64,000 nt of DNA from Sediminibacterium sp. (lineage in GTDB: Bacteria; Bacteroidota; Bacteroidia; Chitinophagales; Chitinophagaceae). The stretch lies in NCBI RefSeq assembly GCF_030695065.1, contig NZ_JAUYTR010000023.1:186001-250000 (forward strand), given 5' to 3'. Within the stretch, counting starts at the first letter, position 1; the number at the start of each line of letters is the position of its first letter. The position numbers and the translations under genes were made by a program. A model generated the notes under the pieces. That model saw only the letters and a program-made list of their open reading frames with translations. It had not been told where the DNA came from and made no database searches. Of this stretch, positions 25,512 through 34,667 are shown piece after piece.

Positions 25512-27560
25512 ATGTATACAGTAGAAAATTTTTTAATGGGCCAATGGGTTAAAGGAGAAGGAGATGGCCAATTATTGTATAATGCCGTAACAGGCGAACC
25601 AATAGCAAATGCTACATCAAAGGGATTGGATTTTGCAGCAGCCTTACATTATGCTCGCAGCAAGGGTAATCCTGCCCTAAGAAAAATGAGTTTTCACGAA
25701 AGGGGGTTAATGTTGAGGGCATTGGCCATTTACTTAAGGGAACATTTAGCCGAACTGTATACAATCAGCTATCAAACAGGTGCCACCAAAGCAGATAGTT
25801 GGGTAGATATAGAAGGAGGAATAGGCAATTTATTTTCCTATGCTTCACTCAGAAGAAAATTACCAGACACGCCTTATTGCCTAGATGGAGAACACCACCC
25901 ATTAGGCAAAGCCAATACATTTATGGGGCATCACTTGCTGATTCCCAAAGAAGGTGCGGCAATACATATTAATGCATTCAACTTCCCTGTATGGGGCATG
26001 TTAGAAAAAATAGCAGTTAATTTATTAGCAGGTGTGCCTGCAATTGTAAAACCTGCAACAGTTACTTCTTACTTAACAGAAGCAGTAGTAAAACGAATCA
26101 TTGCTTCTGGAATTTTGCCAGATGGCGCATTGCAATTGATTTGTGGCAGTGCAGGCAATTTATTAGATCATGTTCAGTCGCAAGATGTGGTCACTTTTAC
26201 TGGTTCAGCAACAACTGGTTTGCTATTAAAATCGGGCAAGAAAATATTAGCAGAAAATGTGCCTTTTACTATGGAGGCAGATTCACTCAACTGCATTGTT
26301 CTAGGCGAAGACGTTACACCAACAATGCCCGAGTGGGACATATTCATTAAAGAAGTTAGAAGAGAAATCACTACCAAATCAGGACAACGTTGCACGGCAG
26401 TTAGAAGAATATTCGTTCCAGAAAATAAAATGGAGGCAGTTCAAAAAGCATTGAGCGCTGCACTTTCTCAAAATGTAATAGGCAATCCTTTGAATCCAAA
26501 AGTAAGAATGGGTTCATTAGCTGGAGAATCGCAGCGAAATGAAGTGAAAGCACAGGTAAAAAAATTATTAGAGACTTCAAGTATTTTATATGGTTCCTTA
26601 GACTCAGTGGAAGTGTTAGACGCAGATCCCATTAAAGGAGCTTTTGTAAGTCCGCTCTTATTATTGAATGAAAATCCATTCGGAAGTTCAAGCGTTCACG
26701 AAGTGGAAGCATTTGGACCGGTTGCTACTTTAATGCCTTACAAGCATACAGAAGAAGCCATTTCATTGGCTAAATTAGGAAAGGGCTCATTGGTGAGCAG
26801 CATTGTTACAGCTGATGCAAAAATTGCTACAGATTATGTAATAGGCGCTGGCAATTATCATGGAAGAATATTGGTATTGAATGAGCAATGTGCTAAAGAA
26901 AGTACAGGCCATGGTTCACCATTACCTTTATTGGTGCATGGTGGTCCTGGAAGAGCAGGAGGTGGAGAAGAAATGGGCGGATTAAGGGGTGTTAAACATT
27001 ATATGCAGCGAGTAGCAGTGCAGGGTTCACCAGATATGATAACTGCAATCAGCAAGGTTTATCAGCCAGGTGCAACAGGAAATACCCATACCATCCATCC
27101 ATTTAAAAAATATTTTGAAGACTTAGCAATTGGCGATCAATTAATTACAGAGAAAAGAGTAGTTACTGCTGAAGACATCAATTCTTTTGCCGATTTAAGT
27201 GGAGACCATTTTTACGCGCATTTAGAAAATACTGATTTTAATGGCACTATGTTTGAGAAACAAGTAGCGCATGGTTATTTAATTATGAGTATGGCTGCGG
27301 GATTATTTGTAGACAGTTATGAAAAAAATCCAGTACTATTAAATTATGGTATTGATGAATTACGTTTTACTAAACCTGTTTATCCAGGAAGCGAAATGCA
27401 TATTCGATTTACTTGTAAAGAAAAAATTAGACAAGAGAAAAAAGAACCAACCGATATAGACAAGGGTATTGTTAAATGGTTGGTAGAAATGATTGATGAA
27501 ACGAATGAATTAACAGGAATAGCCACTATCTTAACCATGGTGGCCAAAAAACCCATTTAA
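25512..27560 (+). CDS. paaZ: bifunctional PaaZ: aldehyde dehydrogenase and MaoC-type hydratase
   Basis: In phenylacetate degradation PaaZ opens the oxepin-CoA ring and oxidises the resulting semialdehyde. The 682-residue protein has the full fused layout: an aldehyde dehydrogenase domain (about 1-520) with the general-base Glu in FTMEADSLN and the nucleophile Cys in KSGQRCTAVRR, then a MaoC (R)-hydratase domain (about 535-680) with FADLSGDHFYAH, which holds the Asp-His active-site pair. The length equals that of known PaaZ. The other paa genes (paaABCDE, paaK, paaJ) are not in the window except for the enoyl-CoA hydratase next door. It could serve another CoA-thioester route, but PaaZ is the best match. 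Confidence 0.88.
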   Translation: MYTVENFLMGQWVKGEGDGQLLYNAVTGEPIANATSKGLDFAAALHYARSKGNPALRKMSFHERGLMLRALAIYLREHLAELYTISYQTGATKADSWVDIEGGIGNLFSYASLRRKLPDTPYCLDGEHHPLGKANTFMGHHLLIPKEGAAIHINAFNFPVWGMLEKIAVNLLAGVPAIVKPATVTSYLTEAVVKRIIASGILPDGALQLICGSAGNLLDHVQSQDVVTFTGSATTGLLLKSGKKILAENVPFTMEADSLNCIVLGEDVTPTMPEWDIFIKEVRREITTKSGQRCTAVRRIFVPENKMEAVQKALSAALSQNVIGNPLNPKVRMGSLAGESQRNEVKAQVKKLLETSSILYGSLDSVEVLDADPIKGAFVSPLLLLNENPFGSSSVHEVEAFGPVATLMPYKHTEEAISLAKLGKGSLVSSIVTADAKIATDYVIGAGNYHGRILVLNEQCAKESTGHGSPLPLLVHGGPGRAGGGEEMGGLRGVKHYMQRVAVQGSPDMITAISKVYQPGATGNTHTIHPFKKYFEDLAIGDQLITEKRVVTAEDINSFADLSGDHFYAHLENTDFNGTMFEKQVAHGYLIMSMAAGLFVDSYEKNPVLLNYGIDELRFTKPVYPGSEMHIRFTCKEKIRQEKKEPTDIDKGIVKWLVEMIDETNELTGIATILTMVAKKPI

Positions 27561-27572
27561 TAAAACTATTGT

Positions 27573-28349
27573 ATGATTGAACATATTAAAGAAGGATTTG
27601 TAAAAGTTGATCGTGAGCATGGTATTGCAACCATTGAGTTTTTTCATCCACAAAGCAATTCATTGCCAGGGAAAATATTAGATGCTCTTGCTAAAGAAAT
27701 ATACAGTGAAGGATTAAACCCCGATACCAAAGTAATTGTGTTGCGATCTTCTGGAGAAAAAGTATTTTGTTCAGGTGCATCTTTTGATGAGCTCTCTGTT
27801 ATTAATTCTGAAGAAGCAGGTCTGAAATTTTTCAGTGGCTTTGCTAATGTAATTTATGCCATGCGTACTTGCGGAAAAATCATCATTGCAAGAATTCAGG
27901 GAAAATGTATTGGGGGTGGAGTTGGACTGGCTGCTGCTGCGGATTATGCCATTGCATGCGAAGGCGCCGATGTTAAATTGAGCGAATTGGCTGTAGGCAT
28001 AGGACCATTTGTAGTAGGGCCAGCTGTAGAAAGAAAAATAGGTTTATCGGCCTTCTCTCAATTAACCATTGACGCTGTAACGTTTAGACCTGCAGACTGG
28101 GCGAGAAGAAAAGGGCTATTTGCAGAATTACATCCGGATGTAGCGGGTATGGATGAATCTATTATTAGATTATCTACCACTCTATCTCACTCCAATCCTG
28201 ATGCATTGCATGAATTGAAAACCATTTTTTGGAAAGGCACAGAACATTGGGATGAACTGTTGAAAGAAAGAGCAGCCATTAGCGGAAAACTTATTTTAAG
28301 TGAGCACAGCAAAGCTTTTATTCAAAGATTTAAACAGAAGCTTTCATAA
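27573..28349 (+). CDS. enoyl-CoA hydratase/isomerase family protein
   Basis: A 258-residue crotonase-fold protein. It has the oxyanion-hole segments CSGASFDELS and CIGGGVGLAAAADYAIA, and ELAVGIGPFVVGPAVERKIG in the region that carries the catalytic acid in hydratases. Position 12 bp after paaZ suggests a role like PaaF or PaaG (hydration or isomerisation of dehydroadipyl-type CoA esters). Which of the two cannot be told from sequence alone. It converges on the DUF5777 gene with an 8-bp gap. Confidence 0.85.
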   Translation: MIEHIKEGFVKVDREHGIATIEFFHPQSNSLPGKILDALAKEIYSEGLNPDTKVIVLRSSGEKVFCSGASFDELSVINSEEAGLKFFSGFANVIYAMRTCGKIIIARIQGKCIGGGVGLAAAADYAIACEGADVKLSELAVGIGPFVVGPAVERKIGLSAFSQLTIDAVTFRPADWARRKGLFAELHPDVAGMDESIIRLSTTLSHSNPDALHELKTIFWKGTEHWDELLKERAAISGKLILSEHSKAFIQRFKQKLS

Positions 28350-28357
28350 GCTACTGT

Positions 28358-29263
28358 TTAATTTCCCTTCGGTTTTTTAATGGTAAAAATTCGTGCGATA
28401 TTAAATCCAAAATGAATATCACCTTTCCCCCATTGACCATCTGTTTCATGAATAAAAGTTCTTTCAGTCATGCCAGTTGAATTGGAGAAATGCATTTGGA
28501 ATACATGTCCACCTGTTTCAATATCAACACCAACAGAAAGGCTATTATAAAATCCGTTAAAATGTTGAAACTGATAATAATATTCCCCAGTAATATTGAC
28601 TCTTTTACTGATTCTTATTCTTGTAGCAATACCTAATGAAAAAAGATCATTGGGATCTGTTGCTAAAGGGACATTATTATAATGCACCATTGTAGGTGTT
28701 AGTTGCAATGAAAAATAGTCATTGAATTTTTTGGCTATCAAAATTTGATTAAAATAACTGAAACGGTCTGTATAATAAAATCCAGATCCAGCAGGATTAT
28801 CAATTGTTTTCCAAATTACCCCTCCAGCATAGCTAACAGACAAGGGCATATTGATTTTGCCAGTACTTTGTCTAAGAATTCTATACTTAACAAAACCATC
28901 GTATTGTTTTAAATAAGTACTTCTTCCTATTCCAACCATTAACCTGCTATTGATACCATAATCGAGCCCCATACGCATAGAAGCCTGATCCAATCCAAAT
29001 AAATTATATCCTCCAGTGTTTACCCTTCCAAAACGGTGATTTATTTTTACATCAAGTAAGCCCGCCCCAATATTTTCAATAGAATGTCCATTTACAATAC
29101 GTGTGGTTTTAAAAATTGCAGTGGTAATATCAGTGGTGCTTTTTTCTTTTTCCTTTTCTTCTTTTTCCTGCAATTTAAATAAATCAATCTCCTGAGCCTT
29201 AAGCCTTTCAGTACTTATAATGCAAACAACCAAAAAAACAATTTGTCTAAGATTCAATTTCAT
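28358..29263 (-). CDS. DUF5777 family beta-barrel protein (module B)
   Basis: A 301-residue exported protein, close paralogue of the one at 16605-17474. Shared landmarks include TRIVNGHSIENIGAG, LFGLDQASMRMG, YDGFVKYR, GVDIETGGHVFQ and HFSNSTGM, with the C-terminal FNIARIFTIKK. The signal peptide ends KA-QEI and is followed by a Lys/Glu-rich segment before the barrel. It is the last gene of the ECF-headed module B; the YceI gene ends 9 bp upstream. Function is unknown and the outer-membrane location is predicted. Confidence 0.8.
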   Translation of the reverse strand: MKLNLRQIVFLVVCIISTERLKAQEIDLFKLQEKEEKEKEKSTTDITTAIFKTTRIVNGHSIENIGAGLLDVKINHRFGRVNTGGYNLFGLDQASMRMGLDYGINSRLMVGIGRSTYLKQYDGFVKYRILRQSTGKINMPLSVSYAGGVIWKTIDNPAGSGFYYTDRFSYFNQILIAKKFNDYFSLQLTPTMVHYNNVPLATDPNDLFSLGIATRIRISKRVNITGEYYYQFQHFNGFYNSLSVGVDIETGGHVFQMHFSNSTGMTERTFIHETDGQWGKGDIHFGFNIARIFTIKKPKGN

Positions 29264-29272
29264 AGCCCTATT

Positions 29273-29809
29273 TTAAAAATTACAATTGATTTGAATATTG
29301 GCTTCAGCAGCAATTTTTTCACCGATATACGAACCAGCAATTTTATAGTCAGCCAATTTTACACTGAAGTCGCTTTTTAATGACGCTTTACCAGATTTAA
29401 TAGTAATTGTACCAGGTGTTTGAATCTTTTGATCAACACCATGAATACTGAGCACTCCATCGGCTGTTACTTTATACACACCATCCACAGCAAAATTGAC
29501 TGTTGCAATATTGGTGATATATCCTTTAAAACTAGCTTTAGGAAATTTAGTACTCTCTAAATAGTTCTCGTTAAAATGATCTTCCATTAATTGGTTCTCG
29601 AATCGAAAACCTTTTACTAATAAGGCAAATACAATTTGGCCATTAGATGGAAGCATTTTGCAATCAACCTGATTGTTTACTGCTTCAATTTTTACTAACC
29701 CACCAGTAGCATTAAACTTTGCTACTCCTGATTTAGTAGATAACAATGATTGAGCATTTAAAAAATAGGATGAACTCAACAACAACATTAAAAAAAGATA
29801 TTTTTTCAT
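29273..29809 (-). CDS. YceI family protein (module B)
   Basis: A 178-residue periplasmic YceI barrel with a signal peptide (SSYFLNA-QSL). Family features are FALLVKGFRFENQLMEDHFN, YLESTKFPKASFKG and TADGVLSIHG. The FNENYLEST/ENYVESS segment is nearly the same as in the module A copy, so the two are recent paralogues or co-inherited with their neighbours. It starts 3 bp after the OB-fold gene and is followed by DUF5777. Ligand is likely an isoprenoid or quinone by family knowledge. Confidence 0.87.
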   Translation of the reverse strand: MKKYLFLMLLLSSSYFLNAQSLLSTKSGVAKFNATGGLVKIEAVNNQVDCKMLPSNGQIVFALLVKGFRFENQLMEDHFNENYLESTKFPKASFKGYITNIATVNFAVDGVYKVTADGVLSIHGVDQKIQTPGTITIKSGKASLKSDFSVKLADYKIAGSYIGEKIAAEANIQINCNF

Positions 29810-29812
29810 AAA

Positions 29813-30226
29813 CTAATTTTTAGATTGAATAAAAGCGTCGGTAATTACTACATCGCTGGTAAACCCGATACAAACCCCTTTAATGTTGATTTTTTTATTT
29901 ACTTCAACATTTTTAATTACTTCTTTAAGTGTACAAAAAACCGAAGAAAAATCGTTGGCACCATCAATGGTAATTGTTGTATTCCCTTCTTGATTCTGGC
30001 CAACTTCTTTCACAATGCCCTCTACCAATAATGCTTTGTTTAAATATTTAGTATTTGCTTCAGACTCATTGTTATTGTAAGCACTAACCAGCTCTACTGC
30101 AGTAATGGCAATAGCCTTCTCGTCGTTTACATTTCTTTTATACTGCGCAGCATAAATAAATACATAATAAAGTATAGCAGCAACAATTAAAAGAATAGAA
30201 CCAATTATTATTATCCATTTTTTCAT
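29813..30226 (-). CDS. membrane-anchored OB-fold protein (tRNA_anti-like)
   Basis: A 137-residue protein with an N-terminal transmembrane anchor (residues about 4-25) and a domain resembling the tRNA_anti-like OB-fold family. The pattern is KAIAITAVELVSAY, LNKALLVEGIVKEV, TITIDGANDFSSVFC and INIKGVCIGFTSDVVITDAFI. Despite the family name, these exported proteins are not expected to bind tRNA. It occurs only in module B. A role in holding a ligand or partner protein at the membrane is possible but not shown. Confidence 0.75.
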   Translation of the reverse strand: MKKWIIIIGSILLIVAAILYYVFIYAAQYKRNVNDEKAIAITAVELVSAYNNNESEANTKYLNKALLVEGIVKEVGQNQEGNTTITIDGANDFSSVFCTLKEVIKNVEVNKKINIKGVCIGFTSDVVITDAFIQSKN

Positions 30227-30235
30227 AGAAGATAT

Positions 30236-30607
30236 TTAGTTGTTTAACATGCCTGCATTAATCCAAACTTGGAATTTTGAAATATCACAAGCCGATAATT
30301 TTCCTCCTCCCTTTGGCATTGCAGAAGCTTGCCCATTTTGAATAATAGAGTTCATAAACTTGCCGTCTAATACCGAGGCCCTAACCCCTGCATAATTATC
30401 TAGAACAATTCCAGCGCCAGCTGCAGCCGTTCCACCATGACAACTATTACATGATGTATTTAGAATTGGCATTAAACTGGTACTAAATTTTACATTAGCA
30501 GTATCACAAGCAACTGCTGAGGCAGCAGGATATACCAGTTCACTTTTATCATAATAACAAGCACTAAAGAATAGAAGTGCAAAAAATAAAAACAACGAAT
30601 TCCGCAT
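30236..30607 (-). CDS. mono-heme c-type cytochrome-like lipoprotein (module B)
   Basis: A 123-residue lipoprotein starting at ATG 30607 (MRNSLFLFF), with lipobox Cys 17. It holds one cytochrome-like domain with a canonical CNSCH motif (53-57) and Met in SAMPKGGGK as possible distal ligand, ending KFQVWINAGMLNN. It resembles the second domain of the protein encoded just upstream (30618-31319). It is exported, presumably matured by the cytochrome c machinery, and likely passes or senses electrons; partners are unknown. Confidence 0.78.
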   Translation of the reverse strand: MRNSLFLFFALLFFSACYYDKSELVYPAASAVACDTANVKFSTSLMPILNTSCNSCHGGTAAAGAGIVLDNYAGVRASVLDGKFMNSIIQNGQASAMPKGGGKLSACDISKFQVWINAGMLNN

Positions 30608-30617
30608 AATTAAATTT

Positions 30618-31319
30618 TTATTGAGGCATTCCTGCATTAATCCATTTGGTCATTTGCTTAATCTTACAAGCGTCCATAGGATTACCAATTGGCATTCTTT
30701 GCGCAGCAGGTAAACTTGGTGCATGATTAATGGCATCTAAGAATAATTGCTTATTTGCATTTATATAAGATTGGGTGGCAGCGAGTGTTCCTAAATAAAC
30801 ATTACCCGACCCAGGTGCAACACCATGACAACCGTTACAGTTGTTAGATAAGATGGTTTGAACAGACGTAGAATATGTAAACTTAGTAGTGTCACAGCTA
30901 TTAACACAATTGGTATTTAAAGCACCCTGATCAATCCATTTCTTTATTAAACTTATTTGCGCAGTGCTTAAAGCAGGATAACCTCTTGGGGGCATTTCTC
31001 CCTTTGTAATTTCTTTATAGTATTTGCTATTGGCTGCATCTCTAGGTTTGATGCCTTTCATAATTGTAGTGTAATCGGTGGTTTGAACCCCGTCTGCTCT
31101 TGTATTGGCATTATGACAACCAGCACTGGCGCAATAACTAACATACAAAGGAAGCACATCATTTTGAAAACATACCGTATCAGAAACTGTAGTATCTCCA
31201 CCTGTTACACCACCTTGTACAACAACAGGTGTGGGATTAATTGCAGAATTCAAAAATTCATGCTTACAAGCCAACAAGAACAGTGTGGCCATTAAACTTG
31301 AAATAAGTAGCTTTTTCAT
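30618..31319 (-). CDS. two-domain cytochrome c-like lipoprotein (module B)
   Basis: A 233-residue lipoprotein from ATG 31319 (MKKLLISSLM), lipobox Cys 18. The first domain has CASAGCH (63-69), a CX4CH motif like the module A protein, with Met in GEMPPRGYP. The second has a canonical CNGCH (161-165) with Met in QRMPIGN and ends KQMTKWINAGMPQ. The two domains suggest two heme groups, though CX4CH attachment needs proof. It is followed after 10 bp by the single-domain lipoprotein and preceded by the beta-barrel-type anti-sigma candidate. Confidence 0.78.
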   Translation of the reverse strand: MKKLLISSLMATLFLLACKHEFLNSAINPTPVVVQGGVTGGDTTVSDTVCFQNDVLPLYVSYCASAGCHNANTRADGVQTTDYTTIMKGIKPRDAANSKYYKEITKGEMPPRGYPALSTAQISLIKKWIDQGALNTNCVNSCDTTKFTYSTSVQTILSNNCNGCHGVAPGSGNVYLGTLAATQSYINANKQLFLDAINHAPSLPAAQRMPIGNPMDACKIKQMTKWINAGMPQ

Positions 31320-31363
31320 AATAGTCAATACACTATTAATGAAAAAGGGGTTGCCTCGGTAAA

Positions 31364-32623
31364 TTATTTTTTTTGCTTAACTATTGGCATGCGCAAATTA
31401 ATATACAAGGCAATTGTTCCTAGTTTATTATGTCCTTCGCCCAGTTCTTCTAAGGGAAGCTTAAACATTGGCTCAATTTCTAGAACAAGATTTCGCTTTG
31501 TTTTAACAGATAAACCCGCACCTATTGTAAGATTATTTAAAATATGCGACTCGCCATCATCATCGGTGTCGTTGGCACTATTCCAAAGCAACGGCGTACT
31601 TCCATTTAACAATAAATCATACGTGTATTGTTGTTTTATAAAAAACAAAGAAGACAATCCCACAGAAGAAATAAAAGACCATTTTTTATTTGGCCGATCT
31701 GTATACCTAAGCGAAAGTGGCACTTCAAATACATGCAAACTGCCCTTTACATTTCTTAATTCTAAACTGGTATAACTGGGTAAATTTGGAGATGGCTTAT
31801 ATAAATACCCATCACCAGAAGCGTTAACTGGGGTATAATTATACAGCAATCCCGATCTGATTCGCCATTTAGGAAATAAGAGGTAATTGATTCCTACTCC
31901 AAGCGTAAATCCTGGTTGATGCAAAGGCTGCATGTTGGCCAATAGAAAATCAGGCGCTACGGTTAAATTCCATTCCCACTTCGAAAGTTTCTTTTCAGCA
32001 ATTTTATTATTGATTTGCGCAATAGTAGTATCCTCTAACAATGGGTTCTTAGTTTCAGACTTGGAACCAGCCGAATCAATTTGCATATTTACAAATTCTT
32101 GCTTTGTAGCTTCTACTGTATCTAACTTTTTTTGAAAATATTGATCAGGAACAATCGCCTGCAACTGTTTATTAGGAACACTATTTTGCAATGGGTTTTC
32201 CGACAACTCAGATTTTATTGTTGATTTAGATGCTGGCTTAAGTGCTGATTTAGATTCGGGCATAAACGTAGAAATAGATCTAGACTTTTGCTCAGCTGTA
32301 GCTTTTGAATCATTAGATTCTTTATTTACTATAATTGGTGATTTAATACCAGTATGGTCATTTTTATTTACAACAGGCTTAACTGTTTCAGTTGATTGTT
32401 TTCCTGTAAAATATTTAGTAGCACCTGCTATCAATAATCCAGCCATTAAAAAAACAAAGAACCAAAAAACTACAGGTCTTTTTTTCCTTTTTTGAGGCAT
32501 TTCTACATCTAATAATTGCTGCATCTTGTCCCAGTTTGCAGAACTACTAATGGCATCACCTGCTTCTTTTTCAAAAGCATTCTTAGCAAGATCTTCTATT
32601 GATTTTGAGTAGAATTTATCCAT
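31364..32623 (-). CDS. single-pass membrane protein with C-terminal beta-barrel-like domain, candidate anti-sigma factor
   Basis: A 419-residue protein. Residues 1-49 are charged and predicted cytoplasmic; 51-68 form one transmembrane helix preceded by QKRKKR. Residues 70-210 are a Ser/Lys/Thr-rich linker, and about 216-419 have outer-membrane-barrel-like strands (LGVGINYLLFPKWRIRSGLL, FEVPLSLRYTDR, IGAGLSVKTKRNLVLEIEP). The gene overlaps the ECF sigma gene by 8 bp, the classic place for an anti-sigma factor. No anti-sigma domain is recognisable by motif, so the role rests on position and topology. If both ends are membrane-inserted, the protein would span the periplasm. The C-terminal part could instead be a soluble beta domain. 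Confidence 0.65.
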   Translation of the reverse strand: MDKFYSKSIEDLAKNAFEKEAGDAISSSANWDKMQQLLDVEMPQKRKKRPVVFWFFVFLMAGLLIAGATKYFTGKQSTETVKPVVNKNDHTGIKSPIIVNKESNDSKATAEQKSRSISTFMPESKSALKPASKSTIKSELSENPLQNSVPNKQLQAIVPDQYFQKKLDTVEATKQEFVNMQIDSAGSKSETKNPLLEDTTIAQINNKIAEKKLSKWEWNLTVAPDFLLANMQPLHQPGFTLGVGINYLLFPKWRIRSGLLYNYTPVNASGDGYLYKPSPNLPSYTSLELRNVKGSLHVFEVPLSLRYTDRPNKKWSFISSVGLSSLFFIKQQYTYDLLLNGSTPLLWNSANDTDDDGESHILNNLTIGAGLSVKTKRNLVLEIEPMFKLPLEELGEGHNKLGTIALYINLRMPIVKQKK

Positions 32624-33194
32624 TCAGTTTGCTTTTGGATGACAACAATAATTGTAAATGACGCTTGGCTTTAAATAAGTTAGATTTAGAAGTTCCTTCG
32701 TTAATGCCTAATAAGTTGGCTATTTCTTGATGCGTATATCCGTCAATAAAATGTAAACAAAAAACAGTTTTATAACTTATGGGTAAACTCATAACTAATT
32801 GTATGATTTCTTGGTATCCCAATTTTTGAATAATTTCTTCATTAATTGCTGGTTCATATTGATGCTGTTCGGTTATTTCGTCTAATGAAACAGCTTCTGA
32901 AAAATATTTTCTAGAATAGTTAATACAATTATTAATAAATACCCGTTTAGACCAGCCTTTGAATGCTGCTTCTGAAACAGCATAATTACTCATATCGTAT
33001 TGTGCTATATTTTTAAATATTTTCATGAACCCATCCATCACTAAATCTTCTACTAAGTTTACCTCATTTGCATACCGCTTACAAACAGAAATAGCATATC
33101 CTTGCAACCACTCATAAAGATCCCTCTGGCTTTGTCTATTGTTCTTTCGACAGCCATCAATTATGTGCTTAATTTGCTCATCAGATAAACTCAA
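32616..33194 (-). CDS. ECF-type RNA polymerase sigma factor
   Basis: A 192-residue sigma-70 family protein. Region 2 lies near residues 22-90 (CKRYANEVNLVEDLVMDGFMKIF), and region 4 near 130-185 (SYKTVFCLHFIDGYTHQEIA and LLGINEGTSKSNLFKAKRHL). Translation starts at TTG 33194; a stop codon three codons upstream excludes a longer form. It is the first gene of module B and overlaps the candidate anti-sigma gene by 8 bp. The operon's own -7 box is of the housekeeping type. Targets are unknown; the module genes are obvious candidates. Confidence 0.88.
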   Translation of the reverse strand: MSLSDEQIKHIIDGCRKNNRQSQRDLYEWLQGYAISVCKRYANEVNLVEDLVMDGFMKIFKNIAQYDMSNYAVSEAAFKGWSKRVFINNCINYSRKYFSEAVSLDEITEQHQYEPAINEEIIQKLGYQEIIQLVMSLPISYKTVFCLHFIDGYTHQEIANLLGINEGTSKSNLFKAKRHLQLLLSSKSKLNG

Positions 33195-33232
33195 CCCTTG
33201 CTAATAATTAATCTATTCCGTTAATAATACAG

Positions 33233-33240
33233 CAAAGTTA
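33233..33240 (-). promoter_or_regulatory. -7 box of the ECF module B operon
   Basis: On the minus strand it reads TAACTTTG, a perfect TAnnTTTG. The start of transcription is expected near 33227, about 33 nt before the TTG start of the sigma gene. The -33 region is weak. Confidence 0.55.
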
Positions 33241-33282
33241 GCATTACGGTTGCCTACACTAAATATAATTTTTAGCTAAAAA

Positions 33283-34665
33283 TCAGCGTATTACACCTGC
33301 AGCCCAGCTAATTCCATAACTGGCTTTAAGGTATTTAGCTCTTAATTGAATTAGTTTCTCTGCGGTTTCAATGACTTTGTTTTCTCGGGTATTGAGTAAG
33401 AACAAGCTGCTTTCCCCATTCTGAAACCGAAGTGATTCGGCTTTTAATAATGCAGTATATCCATTGAATGCTTGCTGAGCAGCAGCAATCTGTTCTTTCA
33501 ACAAAATAGATTCGGCATAGTACGACCTAATTTTATTAGCAGTACTCCATTGTTTGGCATTCAACTCATAATTGGTCTCAGCAATTTTTAATTTAGCTTG
33601 TCTATACGAACCTTGACCTTCGCGCAAGAAAATGGGAATTTTAAATTGCACGCCCCATACATAATTATTTTGCAAGAGTGCTCCACCAAAATCTTTCATT
33701 ACGTTATATCCTTGATTCAATAAATTAGCTTTTACATTTAATGATGGAAGCAAAGATTGAAATTTTAATTTTCTTTCTACTTCTAAAGCTGCTAGTTCAA
33801 AATTCAAACTTCTTAAAGAAGGATTTTCCTCGTTCGCCCTATTTATCAACTGTTCTGGATCTTCTACCGTCATATACATTTGGAACTGAACTGTATCGGG
33901 TACAAATTTTTCGTTTAGCAAATAAGCTGCATCATTTTCGTTCCATAAAAAATTGGCCATCTCAAGCTGAGCATTTACCAATTTTACTTTAGCATCTGTT
34001 TGTAATAATTGAAATTGTTGCACTTGAGTGAGGGCTTCAACGGTATCAATTAATGCTCTATCTCCATTTGCATAAGCCAATTTAACCAACCTGAAACGAT
34101 CTAGGCTCACTTGCAAAAACTGACGATAAATACTGAATAACTGATACGACCCAGCCCATTGCCAATAAGCATTGTAGGCATCATACAAAAGATCATTCTG
34201 CATTTTTAATCTATCCTGTTCACTCTGTTGAGTAAACAAAGAAGCCTGTTGTAAACTAGCCCTACGTTGGTCTATGAGCAACCCCTTTAATAGAGGCATT
34301 TCCAATCCCAAATAACTACTCTGCCCACGGGTTATTTGATTATTCAAAAACAACCCTCCATTATCTTCAAGCCCTGCCTTAATATCTAATCCTCCCAACT
34401 TAGTAGGAACTTTAAATTCAGGATTAGTGTAGAAATAATAATTTTTTCCATCAAATGTTTTTCTACTCGCATCCATTTCAATTGTTGGATCAAATTGTCC
34501 CCTAGCACTTAATAATGCAGCATTGGCTTTTTCTACTTTAATATTTGCCTGTTTAGCAATTGGATGAAAAGACCTTACTTGTTCAATAAATTTTTCAGGA
34601 CTTAATACCTGCGCATTTATATTGAACGCCCATGCACAGCCAAAAAAGAATAAATACTTTCTCAT
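33283..34665 (-). CDS. TolC family outer-membrane efflux protein
   Basis: A 460-residue outer-membrane factor with a signal peptide (MRKYLFFFGC...NA-QVL) and the long helical coiled-coil repeats of TolC. The two repeated halves begin near residues 25 and 250, with ENPSLRSLNFELAALEVERK in the second. In such systems it forms the exit channel that docks to a periplasmic adaptor and inner-membrane pump. It is the third gene of an ABC-HlyD-TolC unit: its ATG follows the HlyD stop by 2 bp. The exported substrate is not evident. Confidence 0.88.
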   Translation of the reverse strand: MRKYLFFFGCAWAFNINAQVLSPEKFIEQVRSFHPIAKQANIKVEKANAALLSARGQFDPTIEMDASRKTFDGKNYYFYTNPEFKVPTKLGGLDIKAGLEDNGGLFLNNQITRGQSSYLGLEMPLLKGLLIDQRRASLQQASLFTQQSEQDRLKMQNDLLYDAYNAYWQWAGSYQLFSIYRQFLQVSLDRFRLVKLAYANGDRALIDTVEALTQVQQFQLLQTDAKVKLVNAQLEMANFLWNENDAAYLLNEKFVPDTVQFQMYMTVEDPEQLINRANEENPSLRSLNFELAALEVERKLKFQSLLPSLNVKANLLNQGYNVMKDFGGALLQNNYVWGVQFKIPIFLREGQGSYRQAKLKIAETNYELNAKQWSTANKIRSYYAESILLKEQIAAAQQAFNGYTALLKAESLRFQNGESSLFLLNTRENKVIETAEKLIQLRAKYLKASYGISWAAGVIR

Positions 34666-34667
34666 GG

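Noticed and set aside
25512..28349. Full phenylacetate degradation operon
   Set aside because: Only two of the expected genes are present.
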